Shown here one piece after another: positions 1 to 11,516 of a stretch of 64,000 nt of DNA. Source of the stretch: Nomia melanderi. Lineage: Eukaryota; Arthropoda; Insecta; Hymenoptera; Halictidae. The DNA lies in the NCBI RefSeq assembly GCF_051020985.1, contig NC_135002.1, positions 744,001 to 808,000 on the forward strand. Reading direction: 5' to 3'. Position numbers and translations under genes: made by a program. Each line of letters starts with the position of its first letter. Within the stretch, counting starts at the first letter, position 1. The notes beneath the pieces are model-generated. The model was given only the letters and a program-made list of their open reading frames with translations. It searched no databases and was not told the DNA's origin.

Positions 1-393
1 ATCATTGCATGTTGACATACCTGAGTGGCACCGCATTAGGGAGCATTATTTATAATATAGAAATATTTTCAAGTAATCATCGTTCAACACTTTAACTGCC
101 ATGTCGTCCGAATTCGGGTGACAGCATTTTCTCCGTCAACTTAAAAATGAATTTTCTCGGTGACGTATCGAACGAACTGAATTTTGTTAGATGCGTTAAA
201 TATAGAAAGAGCAGTAGGGCGACCGTTATAAAGAATTTTGACCGTTCAGTTTCTGTTTTATTATGAAAATTATTTTGACTATGCGGAGGTTTTGGCTGGT
301 GCTTACTTGGCAGTCAATGTGTTAATTGAATGAACTATAGTAATTCGATTTGGTTGGGGTCACCGGTGACCCCCATGGCATTCAACGTGTTAA
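1..393. mobile_element. TTAA miniature element family 1, copy A (left end cut by the window edge, interrupted)
   Basis: The right end reads GGCATTCAACGTGTTAA (to 393) and is preceded by the 12-base palindrome GTCACCGGTGAC at 359-370. The same end and palindrome recur at 30662-30695, and a degraded version recurs near 62708-62738. The left part (bases 1-82) matches the interior of those copies, for example GAGCATTATTTATAATATAGAA against GTAGCATTATTTAATATAGAA. The host element is split by a second element at 83-325. It has no coding capacity, so it is read as a non-autonomous element. TTAA termini suggest mobilisation by a piggyBac-type transposase, which is inference. Confidence 0.6.
83..325. 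mobile_element. TTAA element nested inside family-1 copy A
   Basis: The left side reads TTCAACACTTTAACTGCCATG and the right side TGGCAGTCAATGTGTTAA, which are imperfect inverted repeats of each other. Sequence on both sides continues the host family-1 element (compare the copy at 30477-30695). This is therefore a younger insertion of a related but different element. It has no open frame. Confidence 0.45.
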
Positions 394-552
394 ACTTCGT
401 ATAATGCGTCAATGTACGAAATATTGAAAGAAAATAATTCTCTTGCACAATGCATGTGAGATTTCTTAATTGAATCTAAGAAAATATCGTCTGTGTCTCG
501 TTAGAAAACATTGAATATTTCCGGTGAGAAAGTTCTGGAGTGCAAAGGGTTA
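391..552. mobile_element. TTAA miniature element family 2, copy in reverse orientation
   Basis: The right end GAGTGCAAAGGGTTAA (to 552) matches the family-2 terminus at 55903-55922. The interior around 400-430 is the reverse complement of the interior of the 55775-55922 copy (GATGCGTCAAT type block). Its left boundary coincides with the TTAA at 390-393 that ends family-1 copy A, so two elements abut at one TTAA. Confidence 0.45.
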
Positions 553-3500
553 ATAGAACCGTGTTACGCGAGATCGTTAAGGACCGTTAAAGCAGCCCGG
601 TCTCCGAGGTTTTCGGGAGTGACCTTCGAAATGTGACTTTCGTCAGAGGACTCGTTAATTTCTAATTACCGTGTGGCCCCGGCGTGCGCGGGTTATTTAA
701 GTGTAGCGTTTCTGGTGGCCGATGTAAAAATATCGCGAAATTTCTATTTTTAGTGGACTCGGGTTTAATCGTGGGACCAACCGATCTGCGAGGCGGCTTT
801 GTGAATTCGAGAGACCGTTTCGAAGAGGTTTCTGACGTTTAACGGGATAAGGTAATCGCATTTAAACGGCACATTTATCGCCCTCGGTTAAAAACTGAAC
901 GATAACACGATGTACGTTTCGGTTACACGCACCGATTGCCAAACGGCAACAATAAAAGAGTGCCAGAACGCGTCGTGACACTGTGATTAAGATTAATCGC
1001 CGCAATAGTACGCTGGACTATAAATAGGCGCCACTTAAACAGCAACAATTTCGTACGGTAAACAGCTCTTGTGAATGGGATTTATATATTCCCCTGGTAT
1101 TCCTGTTCACGTGTCTATTTTCTGTGCACGTAACGCCTACTCACGTGAGACATATACAACGCTTTGTTTGTGATATCTTGGCATTATCATAATATTACCT
1201 TTACTTAACGTAGGAAAGTTATCACCGAACACGTGTACTTATCTCTGTCCAAATGAAAAAATTACCTTTCCCCTGTTATTCGGATCGTTAACACGTTCGT
1301 TCATTTGCACTGGTCAGTGAATTCACTGGATTTATTTCGTCTGCGATAAACACATAAAATGTTAGGATTTTGTTGATAACAATAAGGAAATAATGTTTAC
1401 AAGGTAAAGAAAGGGTAGCTCGTGTAACAATTTTCGGCTGCAGATGCTAGAGATTCGAAAGATTTCCCGTGTGACAGATGGCAGCACCTATCAGGTCATC
1501 TGCAAGGGACTCTGTCAACGTTCAAAATTTAAATTCACGAATAGACTGATAGAGTTTGCTTTGAAATTTGTTTTTAATATCAGTTCGAAACTTATTGACC
1601 CTTTACAATCGAGAGATGCCTCGTACTCATCAATTGATTTCATACGGTTAAACTATAGAATTTGATAATTAATATTAAACTTCAGTCAACTTGAGAAATA
1701 TTCAAAAATAGCCTTGTCAATGTAAGTGTGATTTCTCGTTGAGTTTCACAAAATATCCTATCTCATCACAAAATGGTAAAATATTTCTAATGAAAATCTT
1801 CCGAGTGCAAAAGGTTAGTAAGATTTTATTTATCGGTACTTTTTTATTGAAATATTCTGACGTACCAGTCAGATGTTGACCATGTGTATAAATACAGCCA
1901 CAATTATTGTTGAAATAACGGTAAAATCGCAGACCTCGTTTAGGATAAAATTCGCGAAGGAAATTGATCCGGGGATTGAAGATCAGTTTGAGAACCACTG
2001 AGACGAACGAAATCCAAATTTCCAATGCCTTGAAGTTCGTGCAAAGTTTAGGGTAGTGTAACGATTTCACGTCGAGTGCGCACGAACATTTACCGCGATT
2101 ACACGACAAGTTGTCAAGGGTAAAAGTACTGCAGTACTGCTGCAAAACTTTCAGCGGAACTGTCAACGCGCATCAATGACGTGTTAGTCATCTTGTCATT
2201 TCGAACGAAGAGAAAAACGTTGAACCCCATCGTATCGTAAACCCTTTTTTTTCTATGTAAAGAAAAGCAAGATCATTTTTCTTACCAATACCAAAATCAC
2301 TTCTATTTCGATTTGATTTCATTTATCGATTTTCTCTCGATAATTTTAATAATTACAAGTACTTACCGTTTAAGGAAAGATTTCACGAGGGAAGTATAAT
2401 CTGAATTTTGCAATTAGAGTATACTACTGGTTGAGCATTATTTATAAAACGTTTCAGAAATATTGAAACAATGGATTCCAATGATAAGTGATCGAAATAT
2501 AAAGTAGACGTATGTTTCTGTTGTACAGACAAATATAAACGTGTTCCCTGTGCGTATTGACACATTGCACTCTGGTCCCGCGATAGTGTGGAATTTTTAG
2601 TCGCTTAATCACTGTTCCCGCAATATTGCGAGATTTTTTTGTATGCATGCATGCTTGCGCATTGATGTTTATTTATAAATGAAAAATTTCGGTTTTGTTG
2701 GATCTGTGGTGTTTGTTGAAGTGTATATGACGAATATTCAATGAAAATATACTATTTTATGGAAACGTATAAAGTTTTTAATATTTTTACACTTGGGCTT
2801 TCAGCGACTGATATTTAACTGGCACGAAAATGCGTTAATATTTCCCGTGTTTCAACGGGACTTAAATAATTTATTATCAATCTGTAATACCACCGTTGTG
2901 TTGTTTAATATTTTTTTCTTTTCTAACATTTCGCTAGAAATAGCGACGAGTGCCAGCCAATGAGGGCAAAGACAAAATAGCCTCCACGACTCGTGAACGT
3001 ATCGTTAAATTTTCCGAGTTTCGCGGAGTTACGGGAACAATACTATATTAGAATATAACCTCTTTAGAGAAAGAGAAAAAAAATTTGCGAAGCAGCTCGT
3101 TGGTTTCGTTAATAAGACGGAACAGTTTTTTTGTACAGTTGACTTGATATTATAATCGCATGGAACTTTTCGTTAAGCATGTCTTATCTCGCGATCCGAG
3201 ATTAATCTTGTCAGATAGTAAGGTGTCCGTGAATAAGAGATGACCATGGTTTGTTCAAGTTGCGTTATAGCACATCTAATAAAATTTATCGTGACAATTG
3301 GTTGTATGAAAGCTGTCGACAACCTACATGATAGAGCAAGCATCTGGTCACTTCGTGCCTTCCAAATTCTACTCTCCCACTCCATCATAGGAATTCTTAG
3401 GTTTGGTAAGGAAGTACCCTTCGATGTTTACATTATTCTGCATCTTGATATCAATGTAGTGTATTTTTAAAACAACATTATCTGTACAGAGCCCCCTAAA

Positions 3501-4671
3501 AGTATAACTAATAAATTATTGGGGGTCATGCGGAGGATTAGTTGGTATGAAACTACATAAGGGTATTATATTTGACTTTTCAATGTAAAACTCTAATGGA
3601 AGAAGATGTGTTTTTATTTCATCATTTATAGTATTTCAGTGTCATTGGAACAGGTGAGAAATAATATTGTAACTTTAATGCACTGATTCAAACAAAATTC
3701 TTGAAACAAAGAAAATAATCGTGTCTGACTATCACTGTGTAAAAGATAATGATTAGTTTGCACGAGAATTTTATTTAGCACTGCGAAATATGCATTCTCT
3801 ATTTATAAGCTGATATAATTCGTTGAATATGCACTTAATATTTAGAGGCTTATATGGCTAATTAAGCGGGCATATCATTCGCTTTATGCTTACTGTGCAA
3901 GACACAACATGTGTTTGAATCTTTTATTTTGCTTCTTCTTATTGCATTTCATTATGGATTGATTTTGCATTGTGGTTTAGTTTGGTGACAGACCTCACTT
4001 GCATAACTATAGTTTTCTTCAACAGAACATTATAATTTAGTTCAATAATACGAATGGAAAAGTAATATTGGTAGGATTCAAATTTTCAATTATATTTGAC
4101 TTCACAGAAAATTGTCATTCGACAATCAATTTCTTTAGACTTGTATTATTGAATATTTACTAAATTTGTAATACATCAAAGTACTAAATATTAAATATTA
4201 ACTGACATATGGTCACTGTACCTATTATGTAATCTGATTTTTTGTTTTAAAAACTAACTTATTTTACAAGTTTGTAATGTAATGTTTATGAATTTCCACT
4301 ACATTTGCAAATATATAACATTAATAATAACATCCATCATCCATATTATTTCTCACAAGTTCCAACTGATACATTCACTCCCACATTAATCTTACAACTA
4401 CACAATTATCTGTTCATATCTGTCTTTCATGATTTAGAACAAATAGTATTGCCCTTTGCATATTTTCATTTCTCGCTGTCAAGTCGTGTTAGATGAGCAC
4501 AGTGAAGAATTTGGGAGTTCTAAATTCTTATAAAACTCTGATGGCTTCAAGAATACAAAAAAAAAGAAAATTTGTTTTTCGCTTCATTGTTTAGAAGCAA
4601 TGAGAATAGTAAACATAGTGGCACTTGTACTGAATTGTGTGTATTGAGTATTAAGCACATTATTTTCAGCC

Positions 4672-5136
4672 ATGTTACTTCCAGGAGCTCCATGTATTAC
4701 ATCAGCAACCGCTTTAATAAAGTACCTAAGGATTTTCTATGACTGGTACTCCAAGATTGTTGATGTTGCACCTTTGGCATTGTTTACTGCTGGTATCCTA
4801 TCTGGATATGGGATTAACGAAACTGTTTGGCTCATAGTACTTTCCGTCGGCGTTTTGCCAATATTTTTCCAGCTGCAGCCAAAACGAAAAGAGAGACAGA
4901 TAAGAAGACATCAGTTGTTACTAAACATTGCTTCTACATTGCAGTTGTTAATGATTGCATTGGTGGGCTTACGATATAGTAATTATAATGTTATCAGTCT
5001 GGTTGCTTCCTTCATTTTCGAACGATTTTTCATCGATGAATTTTGCTACTATTACGATATTCCAAGTACGGACCTGACCCAATATTCTCTTTGCTTCATA
5101 GAAATTTTTATGGTGTTAACTTTAAACGAAGTGTGA
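4672..5136 (+). CDS. Small multi-pass membrane protein, unrecognised
   Basis: A 154-residue single-exon reading frame. The ATG lies two bases after a strong splice acceptor (TTATTTTCAG ending at 4669), so the transcript has a spliced untranslated leader and the ATG is a natural start. Hydrophobic stretches at roughly residues 31-46, 51-67 and 81-100, and again at 104-118, suggest three or four membrane segments. A basic loop between the second and third (QPKRKERQIRRHQ) would favour the cytosol. A possible polyadenylation signal (AAAATAAACTG) lies about 50 bases after the stop. I do not recognise the family. Because the frame is open over its whole length and hydrophobic in blocks, I regard it as a real gene rather than a chance frame. 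Confidence 0.65.
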   Translation: MLLPGAPCITSATALIKYLRIFYDWYSKIVDVAPLALFTAGILSGYGINETVWLIVLSVGVLPIFFQLQPKRKERQIRRHQLLLNIASTLQLLMIALVGLRYSNYNVISLVASFIFERFFIDEFCYYYDIPSTDLTQYSLCFIEIFMVLTLNEV

Positions 5137-6173
5137 ATAATATTAATATATTGAACAGTTATTGCATTTTTATATCCTTAACAAAAATAAACTGATTTTT
5201 CAATTATACACTCAACTTGTATACAAATGTCGCGCCATTTTGCGGTATAGCAAGTTCCCTAGAAGAACGAAATATCCCTAGGTCGTAAAATTCTGAGAGG
5301 TTAAGAATATTGCCATACTACCGATCCTAAATAAATCAAATATTTCAGCTGTTTCGTACAGCAATAAAATATATAATCTTTTATAAACTCGTTGAAAGAC
5401 AGCATGAATAGATTATACAAATTCTTTTTTTTTTAAATTTCAAGATTTGAAATATTTCCAGAGGCCCAATCAAAACGCGTTTCTTTCTGTGACGTCACAT
5501 CCGTCAAAAATTACGGTTAGTATCCTGTCTGTATTGAATGCAGATCCTATGATAATACTTAAATTGCTATAATGCACTCGATGAGTTAATGTTCGAGTGA
5601 ACACGAAAGCGTTCGATGCAATGTATTTATCAAGGATTCGGATACGAATCGACCGTAATTTGCTTTGAGTTCCATTGAATCAACCAAATGAATTTAATTG
5701 CTGAATATCGGTGTCGATATCACCAAACGAATTAACCATAAGTGTGAATCTTCCTGAGTGCAGGTACTCAGGACTGAACTAGGTCAACGAGGATTCGCGT
5801 AGTACGAGCTGTGATAATTTCATTTAATTTTGCTGTGCCGTGTTGATTTATTGATCGTTGGGACACGGTTCGGCAGTAATAATATCTGTGAACGTAACGA
5901 ATCGGATGTTCGATCGAACGTGGTCAACGTAACAGCAGAAATTGTGCAACTTTCTCGAGCAGCTGTTACTGGAAAATGCGAGTGCGCGTCTCTGCCATAT
6001 TTTGGCAGGCCAACTAATAAAGCTGCCGATACATAATCCCGACTCATTGAGAATTTCTCGTGCCTCTAGCACTTGGCGCGTGTAAGTTCACGGGAAGGTG
6101 AATAATCAAATTGGTTCTGATGAAATCAGTCACCTCTGTCCCCGAAACAAACTTTCAAGGCATCGGGCGTGAC
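5137..6173. other. Intergenic / 5' region of EAF
   Basis: This covers the 3' end of the preceding gene and the upstream region of EAF. Three overlapping short open frames at 5820-6072 on both strands are shadows with no domain. A TGACGTCA cAMP-response-like octamer sits at about 5490-5497 (in GTGACGTCACATC) and could be a promoter element. Nothing else is evident. Confidence 0.4.
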
Positions 6174-7710
6174 ATGGCAGAGCGTCTGGGTTTAGGTCCC
6201 GAGATTCGGGAACTTAAACTTGGACAAAGCTTTACCAACAACAGATCTACAGCCTTTCACACCTTAAAATGTTAGTGTGCGAAGTACATTTCATGTCTGA
6301 GTCTTTAGGGTTCGTTTATAAATATTGGTCCCTTAATTCCAGATGATTTCAAGCCTGCTAGTGTTGATGTTTCTAAAGTAGCGAGGGTTGATGTTGGAGC
6401 TAACAACACGATGACAGTTACTGTGCCACATTTAGATGGTGCCGGAATACCTCACACAGTGTTTAAAGGTTCTCAGAGACCTTATCACAAAGAATGTGTT
6501 CTTATAATAGATAGAGTTACAGGAGAGATTACTTTGGAGAAATTGACAGCGAACATACTAGTTAAGAAAACTAGGTATGATTGGATTTTGTATCTTCTTT
6601 TTGGTGTATCACAAATAAATTGTAAGCAGTTGATATACGGTACATAATTCTTTTAGAACAGAACCAAAGTTGCAGTCACATTTAGGAATTCCTGGAGGAA
6701 ATAATAGCAGTAGACCGATAACTCCAGTTGAAGCTAAGAGGAGTCCCACGCATGGCAGGGCAACTGGGAGAACAAAAGTTACAAGTGGAAAGAAAAGAGA
6801 ACCGAGCGTTCAGTTACATCCAAAGCAGTTCAGTCCTCTTAGAGTTTCTCCGTATCATGGCAAGAGCCCACCATCCACTTCAACTAATAGGTATTTGAAT
6901 ATTTCTTATTTTAAATAGAGATCTTTGTATTTTGTGACTTTATATTAGAGCTGTATATTCATATCTCTGTAGTTTAATCATTGGTGTTATCATTAGGGCT
7001 GTATTCTTGCCAGCTTACAATCTCCATCACAGAAAATGCTAGAGATATGGCTCTAAAAGTTTCTGGTCTGAAAAATAAGAGGCTTCAATTTAATTTCGCT
7101 TATCAGTATTTGGAAGAGAAATTTGAAAAAGTAATTGTTGAATGACATTTTGAATAATTCTCTAGTAGTTTTCCTATGTAGTAATGATATTGTAATACAT
7201 TAAGATTTTTTTCTAAACGTACTAAAAACACACAGAACTTTAGTTCACCAGTGCAACTATCTGCCGCACCACCTTTGGCTAGTTTGCCAATGATTGGTTC
7301 CGAGATCGATGACTGTCCTTTGATGGCACCTGGATCATTCCCCCCAATGAATTCTTCTGCACCTCCAAGACCCTCTCCTGCTGTGAATACTCAACCAACC
7401 ACAAAACCTCCTGTACACGTAGACAGTGATGAAGGAGCTCTAAGTGATTCTACTACAAGTAGCTCAAGTTCAGATAGTTCGGATAGTGATTCTGAAACTG
7501 AAAATGTTCCCGTGATACCAGGAACTAATGGTACATATTTAAGATAATTATTTGATTATTATAAATGTATAATGTATTCTAAAAATTATTGAGATCGTAT
7601 TTTCTCCAGGACATACGAATAGTACAGCTTCCTCTCCTACACGACTGATGTCAGATAATCTTTTAAACGACGATTTGCAGCTATCGGAATCAGAATCTGA
7701 CAGCGATTAA
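6174..7710 (+). CDS. Eaf: ELL-associated factor (EAF)
   Basis: Five exons: 6174-6270, 6343-6574, 6657-6890, 7244-7530 and 7610-7710, encoding 316 residues. EAF proteins bind ELL and raise its activity on elongating RNA polymerase II within the super elongation complex, in the nucleus. The first ~110 residues form the conserved EAF domain (start MAERLGLGPEIRELKLGQSF, then the VDVG and GSQRPYHKECVLIID blocks). After this come a low-complexity Ser/Pro linker and a Ser/Asp-rich acidic tail (DSSDSDSE near 245 and SESESDSD at the very end), typical of EAF transactivation regions. The ATG at 6174 matches the family start. All introns are short with GT-AG ends. A long 3' UTR probably runs to the AATAAA near 8427; the 67-residue frame at 8210-8413 lies inside it and is not a gene. 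Confidence 0.92.
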
Positions 7711-8679
7711 TGGTAATGTATATAAACAGCGTACAATAATACATTATTTTGAACAAATGAATGATCGTCGATACAACATTTTTCAGATATATCGGAAGAT
7801 CTTTCAAGATCGTTATGGTCAAAATATTGTTTTTCCAGCATATCGTTTGCTATGGTCTATTAAAAAATACATGAAGATAAAATAGAGGAATTGTTAATTT
7901 TGTTGTACATCACAGATGAAACTGCGATAAGGAAATACGAAAGGATGCCTCCACACATTCTACATGTACTGCAGTAATTTTTTCTGTGCGCAAGCGCATA
8001 GCAAACGTTTGCTTTTTCCAACAGTTAAACATATGGAAAAAGTAACGAATACGAATGGTAATATAGTGTATGTACATTTATGTATAAGGTATTAGGGATT
8101 GTACAATTATTATTGACTAATATTTAGTGTAATTACATATGATCTTTACTTTCTTATATACTTTAAAGGTAGAAATCTTGCCGAAACCATTTATGTACTT
8201 CTTAGGAAAGTGGCAAAAGTTTTCAATCGTTTAATGTTGAATTTGATTTTTGTGTTGTTCAAAATGCTTCTGATATCTGGATGTCATAATACCGTAGTAC
8301 GTCCGTTTGGTTGTACACGAACGGTCTCGTCTCAGAATGCAAAATGTCATATACGATGTGTGCACAAAAACGATCAAACGACTGTATTACTTAAAAAATA
8401 TTTATTTAAATGAAATTGTATAAATTTAATAAAGTATTCATTATAATACGGATTGTATTATATACATGCAGGATATTTAATAACAAATTTTACATCGATT
8501 ATATATAAATAGTCCACTAGTAACTTCACCTGGAGTTACTTACGTTTTTGTACTATATAAATTATAATGTTATTCTTCAACCTGACAATAGTTCTTAATC
8601 TTCATGCAAATTAACAGTTTTACATATACAACTAATGTCATTTATAACGATCTATGTTAGTGTCATCGGTAAATATTAT
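7711..8679. other. EAF 3' UTR and convergent gap to the chondroitin gene
   Basis: AT-rich sequence following the EAF stop. TTTAATAAAG at about 8425-8434 is a plausible polyadenylation site for EAF. The rest lies between two converging genes and includes the 3' UTR of the minus-strand gene. I see no further gene. Confidence 0.5.
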
Positions 8680-11516
8680 TCATTTTAATAAATTGTTTTT
8701 GTAAATTTGGTAATCTAATACCAGTCTAGCGAGCTGGCTACGCCGACCCAAATGGAAATTGCTTGATCGGTTGCAAAGCTTATACACGTTGTTGTTGTAG
8801 GCGCTACTGCATTCGGTATCTTTATATTTTACTTTTAGCGTTGGTTCTATTGCCCGTAATATATGTACATTACTAAAAGAAACAAACATTTCAAAGAGAG
8901 ACGTGACAGGTAGATCCTGTGATAGTTTTAAGAGTGGCAGAATGTCCCTATCGAAGTGTGTTATTGGAATGCTAGTCTCGACCGCTCTTCGCACTGAAAC
9001 ATTAGAACGTGTTGTTAACGTGATGTACGACAAAGAAGCCTCTTAAGTAATTACATTGACGCCAAAATAATTCGTTGCTCTAAGAGGAAAGTCAATGTAG
9101 CCTGTGATGTCTGCGACAGTCAAAGAAGTGACCTTAATCTCCTCCTTGACTATCAGTGTAGTAAATAGTATAAAAAATATGTTTTCGAAACACTTACTTG
9201 TATTGTAATCTTTGACGTAAAAAGCAATATTATTATAATTATAGTTATCGTATCTCCCGTGATTACGATTGATGTCTGTGTCAACATGTTTTGCATCGTT
9301 TATGTGAGCTATGTCAGGGTGAAATTCCACAAATGGAATTGGGCTGAATATCTGATACTGACTGATGGTATTCATACGAATCTAAACATTTGCAGACTAG
9401 TAGTTAGTTTCAAATGTGGAGAAAGAATTAAAATAAGTAATATACCTACTCTATTCAAATAATCCAATCGTAATTGTATTCCCGTCTCAACAAATAGTAT
9501 TAAACTTTCTGGTGAAAATTTACGAATGCACAGATCTGTGACAGCGATATTTAACATCGGATCTAATTCGATGGACGTTACATTACTTGGTAAACGGATA
9601 GAAAGCCAAGTGATCTTCGAAAGATTTTTTTTATACTTGTCAGCTAATGTTAACGCGTACTGTTTAATGTCGTGAAACACGTCCCCTTTACCTTTCGAAG
9701 TGGAACCAAAATTGTATAAAAGAGCCTACAGAAAAATCAAGGTTGTCAATGAATTGGAAAAGTTAGCTATGAAAATTTTCACGATAAAAGAAAAACAATT
9801 CAAGAAGTACCAACCATCATTAGGAAAGTTTTATATTTCTTCTCCATGCAATCTATGGCATACTGTTCCAAAAAGTTCAATGCAGCCTGCTTCTTTGATG
9901 AATCGACAATCAATACTACGTTTACCCTTGTATTTTCTGTTACGTATGGAACAGGTAGAATTTCAACTTTACCAAGAGGCTTGCACACTTCGATTCTTTT
10001 CCTTATTTCTTTGCCAGTGACAGTGTCGGTAAACGCTAAGTCTAATATATAATCCATTCCACGCGATGCATCAAATTTTTGGTACCCGTTTAGTAATTTT
10101 TTGAATTTTAATTTTTGCTGAGAGCTACTAATGATGTTAGAGGCTGTTACATTAATTATTCGATCAATGTCGAACTTTGCATCAACCTTTAGTTCCTGTA
10201 CAGTTAAGAAGTCGGTACTGAAAAATGTATGGGTTTCATTAAAATATGTCCACCGTAAGATATCGAAACGTCCGGATGCTTTGTTTCCTGGTTGATTACC
10301 AACCGGCCAGGAAATATTGTGTTCTTGGGGTGGACCTAAGTACGCCGTTGTTTTAATTGATTTCCTGATGTCGGATATTTGTCTTTGAATTTCAATAGAC
10401 TTCATCTGAAAGCAGTACGATAAATGACAATTATTAAATGTAAATTGATTCCATGAAAAAATTGTGTCTGTTTAATAATCTTACTGCTGCAAAATAAGTG
10501 TTGAATTTGTAAATAAGGAGGTGATCGTATATCGGGTATATCACGAACGAATTTAGAAACTCTTCGTTTCTAGCTAATTCCTTAAAATGTTTCTCAAATA
10601 AGAACGTGGGTTTCAACTTGGTGAATTGGTACTGTTGCCCTTGTGTATGATTGGAACAAGGCGTTGATGACGAATGAACGATACATCGACCAAAATTAAC
10701 GTCGTCCGAATCGGAATAAGCATTCTTTACACACCAGTCTAAATTGTTCTTCAATTCTTGTATTACCGAATTGCTCAAAAGGATCCCTGAATCTGAAAAT
10801 GAGTCGTGTGTTTCTATTAATAAAAGAGTAATGCTAATAATATGATGTTATAATATAAATGAAAATTTACCTAAAGAACAATAATTCTGAATATCTCCAG
10901 GAACACCCACATGAACTTTCTGACTTACGCTAATCTTGGTAATAAATTGCATCAATTTTTTAGCATTGATGTAGCTTATATCTTTAATCAAGAAATAGTA
11001 ATCATAATTTTCTAAGTAATTATCAACTATATATTTCATAGTGTGGAATGGTTTCAAAATGCTTCTGGTATCTGTGAATCCAACTATACCAGGAAGTGTA
11101 ACATTCGGTTTAGTTCCTTCTGGTATTGAAATAAAATAGCGTATTTTATCCGCCATATGAGCCACTGTCTTATTAATTGCTATGTCTCTACTATGCAAAT
11201 GTTGTTGGCTTGTGATCACGCCTATGAATAATTTTTCTTTGATTCCAAGTTCAGTGGAATAATATCTCGGGCGTATTAGCGTTTTTGGTACTTTTTGTGC
11301 TTGTTGCGGTTTGCTATTGATATTTATCTTTGGTTCGTATTCATCTAAATCATCTGGGTAGTTTGAATGAGGCATTTGGTGATCTATATTGATATCATAC
11401 TCATTCATATTGATAGATATTGACATCATACTGAGGCTTAAGCCCATACTTAGTCCAATTATTAAATACATATTTCCCCAACAATAGGATAAAAATATTT
11501 TGAACACTGGATTCAT
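8680..11516 (-). CDS. Chpf: Chondroitin polymerizing factor / chondroitin synthase 2
   Basis: Six exons on the minus strand: 11516-10871, 10792-10485, 10405-9815, 9725-9450, 9381-9198 and 9041-8680. They sum to 789 codons (788 aa), close to vertebrate CHPF. This Golgi type II membrane protein partners chondroitin synthase to extend the GlcA-GalNAc backbone. An N-terminal membrane anchor (about residues 11-35) is followed by the galactosyltransferase-like domain and the C-terminal GalNAc-transferase-like domain. Family marks are LFIGVITSQQ near 100, DYLNRIRMNTISQYQIFSPI across the exon 4/5 joint, and a C-terminal RSQLAR block. The start at 11516 (MNPVFKIF) is chosen over an upstream non-ATG opening because it leads straight into the anchor. 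The usual Asp-x-Asp of active glycosyltransferases is not seen in either half, in line with a weak or accessory enzyme. The last acceptor (TTACTTAAG) is weak; that joint is the least certain. Confidence 0.88.

Larger units (their letters stand above)
1..4669. other. Non-coding left flank, no supported gene
   Basis: No open frame here looks like a conserved protein. The longest (1717-2166, minus) has no recognisable domain and overlaps a repeat end. The first 552 bases are a stack of TTAA-bounded miniature elements, listed separately. A TATAAATAG box lies at 1019-1027, but I see no good initiator or coding start after it. The stretch from about 2200 to 4669 is AT-rich. A strong splice acceptor at 4667-4669 just before the next ATG shows that at least one untranslated 5' exon of the next gene lies somewhere in this flank. 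Confidence 0.5.

Noticed and set aside
1019..1027. TATAAATAG as a core promoter
   Set aside because: No initiator at the expected distance and no gene start within reach; in AT-rich DNA this is weak on its own.
1717..2166. 149-residue minus-strand frame with several Cys
   Set aside because: No recognisable domain or signal; overlaps a GAGTGCAAAAGGTTA repeat-end fragment near 1802-1816.
8210..8413. 67-residue plus-strand frame after EAF
   Set aside because: Falls in the likely EAF 3' UTR before the polyadenylation signal and opens without a convincing ATG context.
9700..10052. Plus-strand frames over the chondroitin polymerizing factor exons
   Set aside because: Antisense shadows crossing a clear intron of the real gene.
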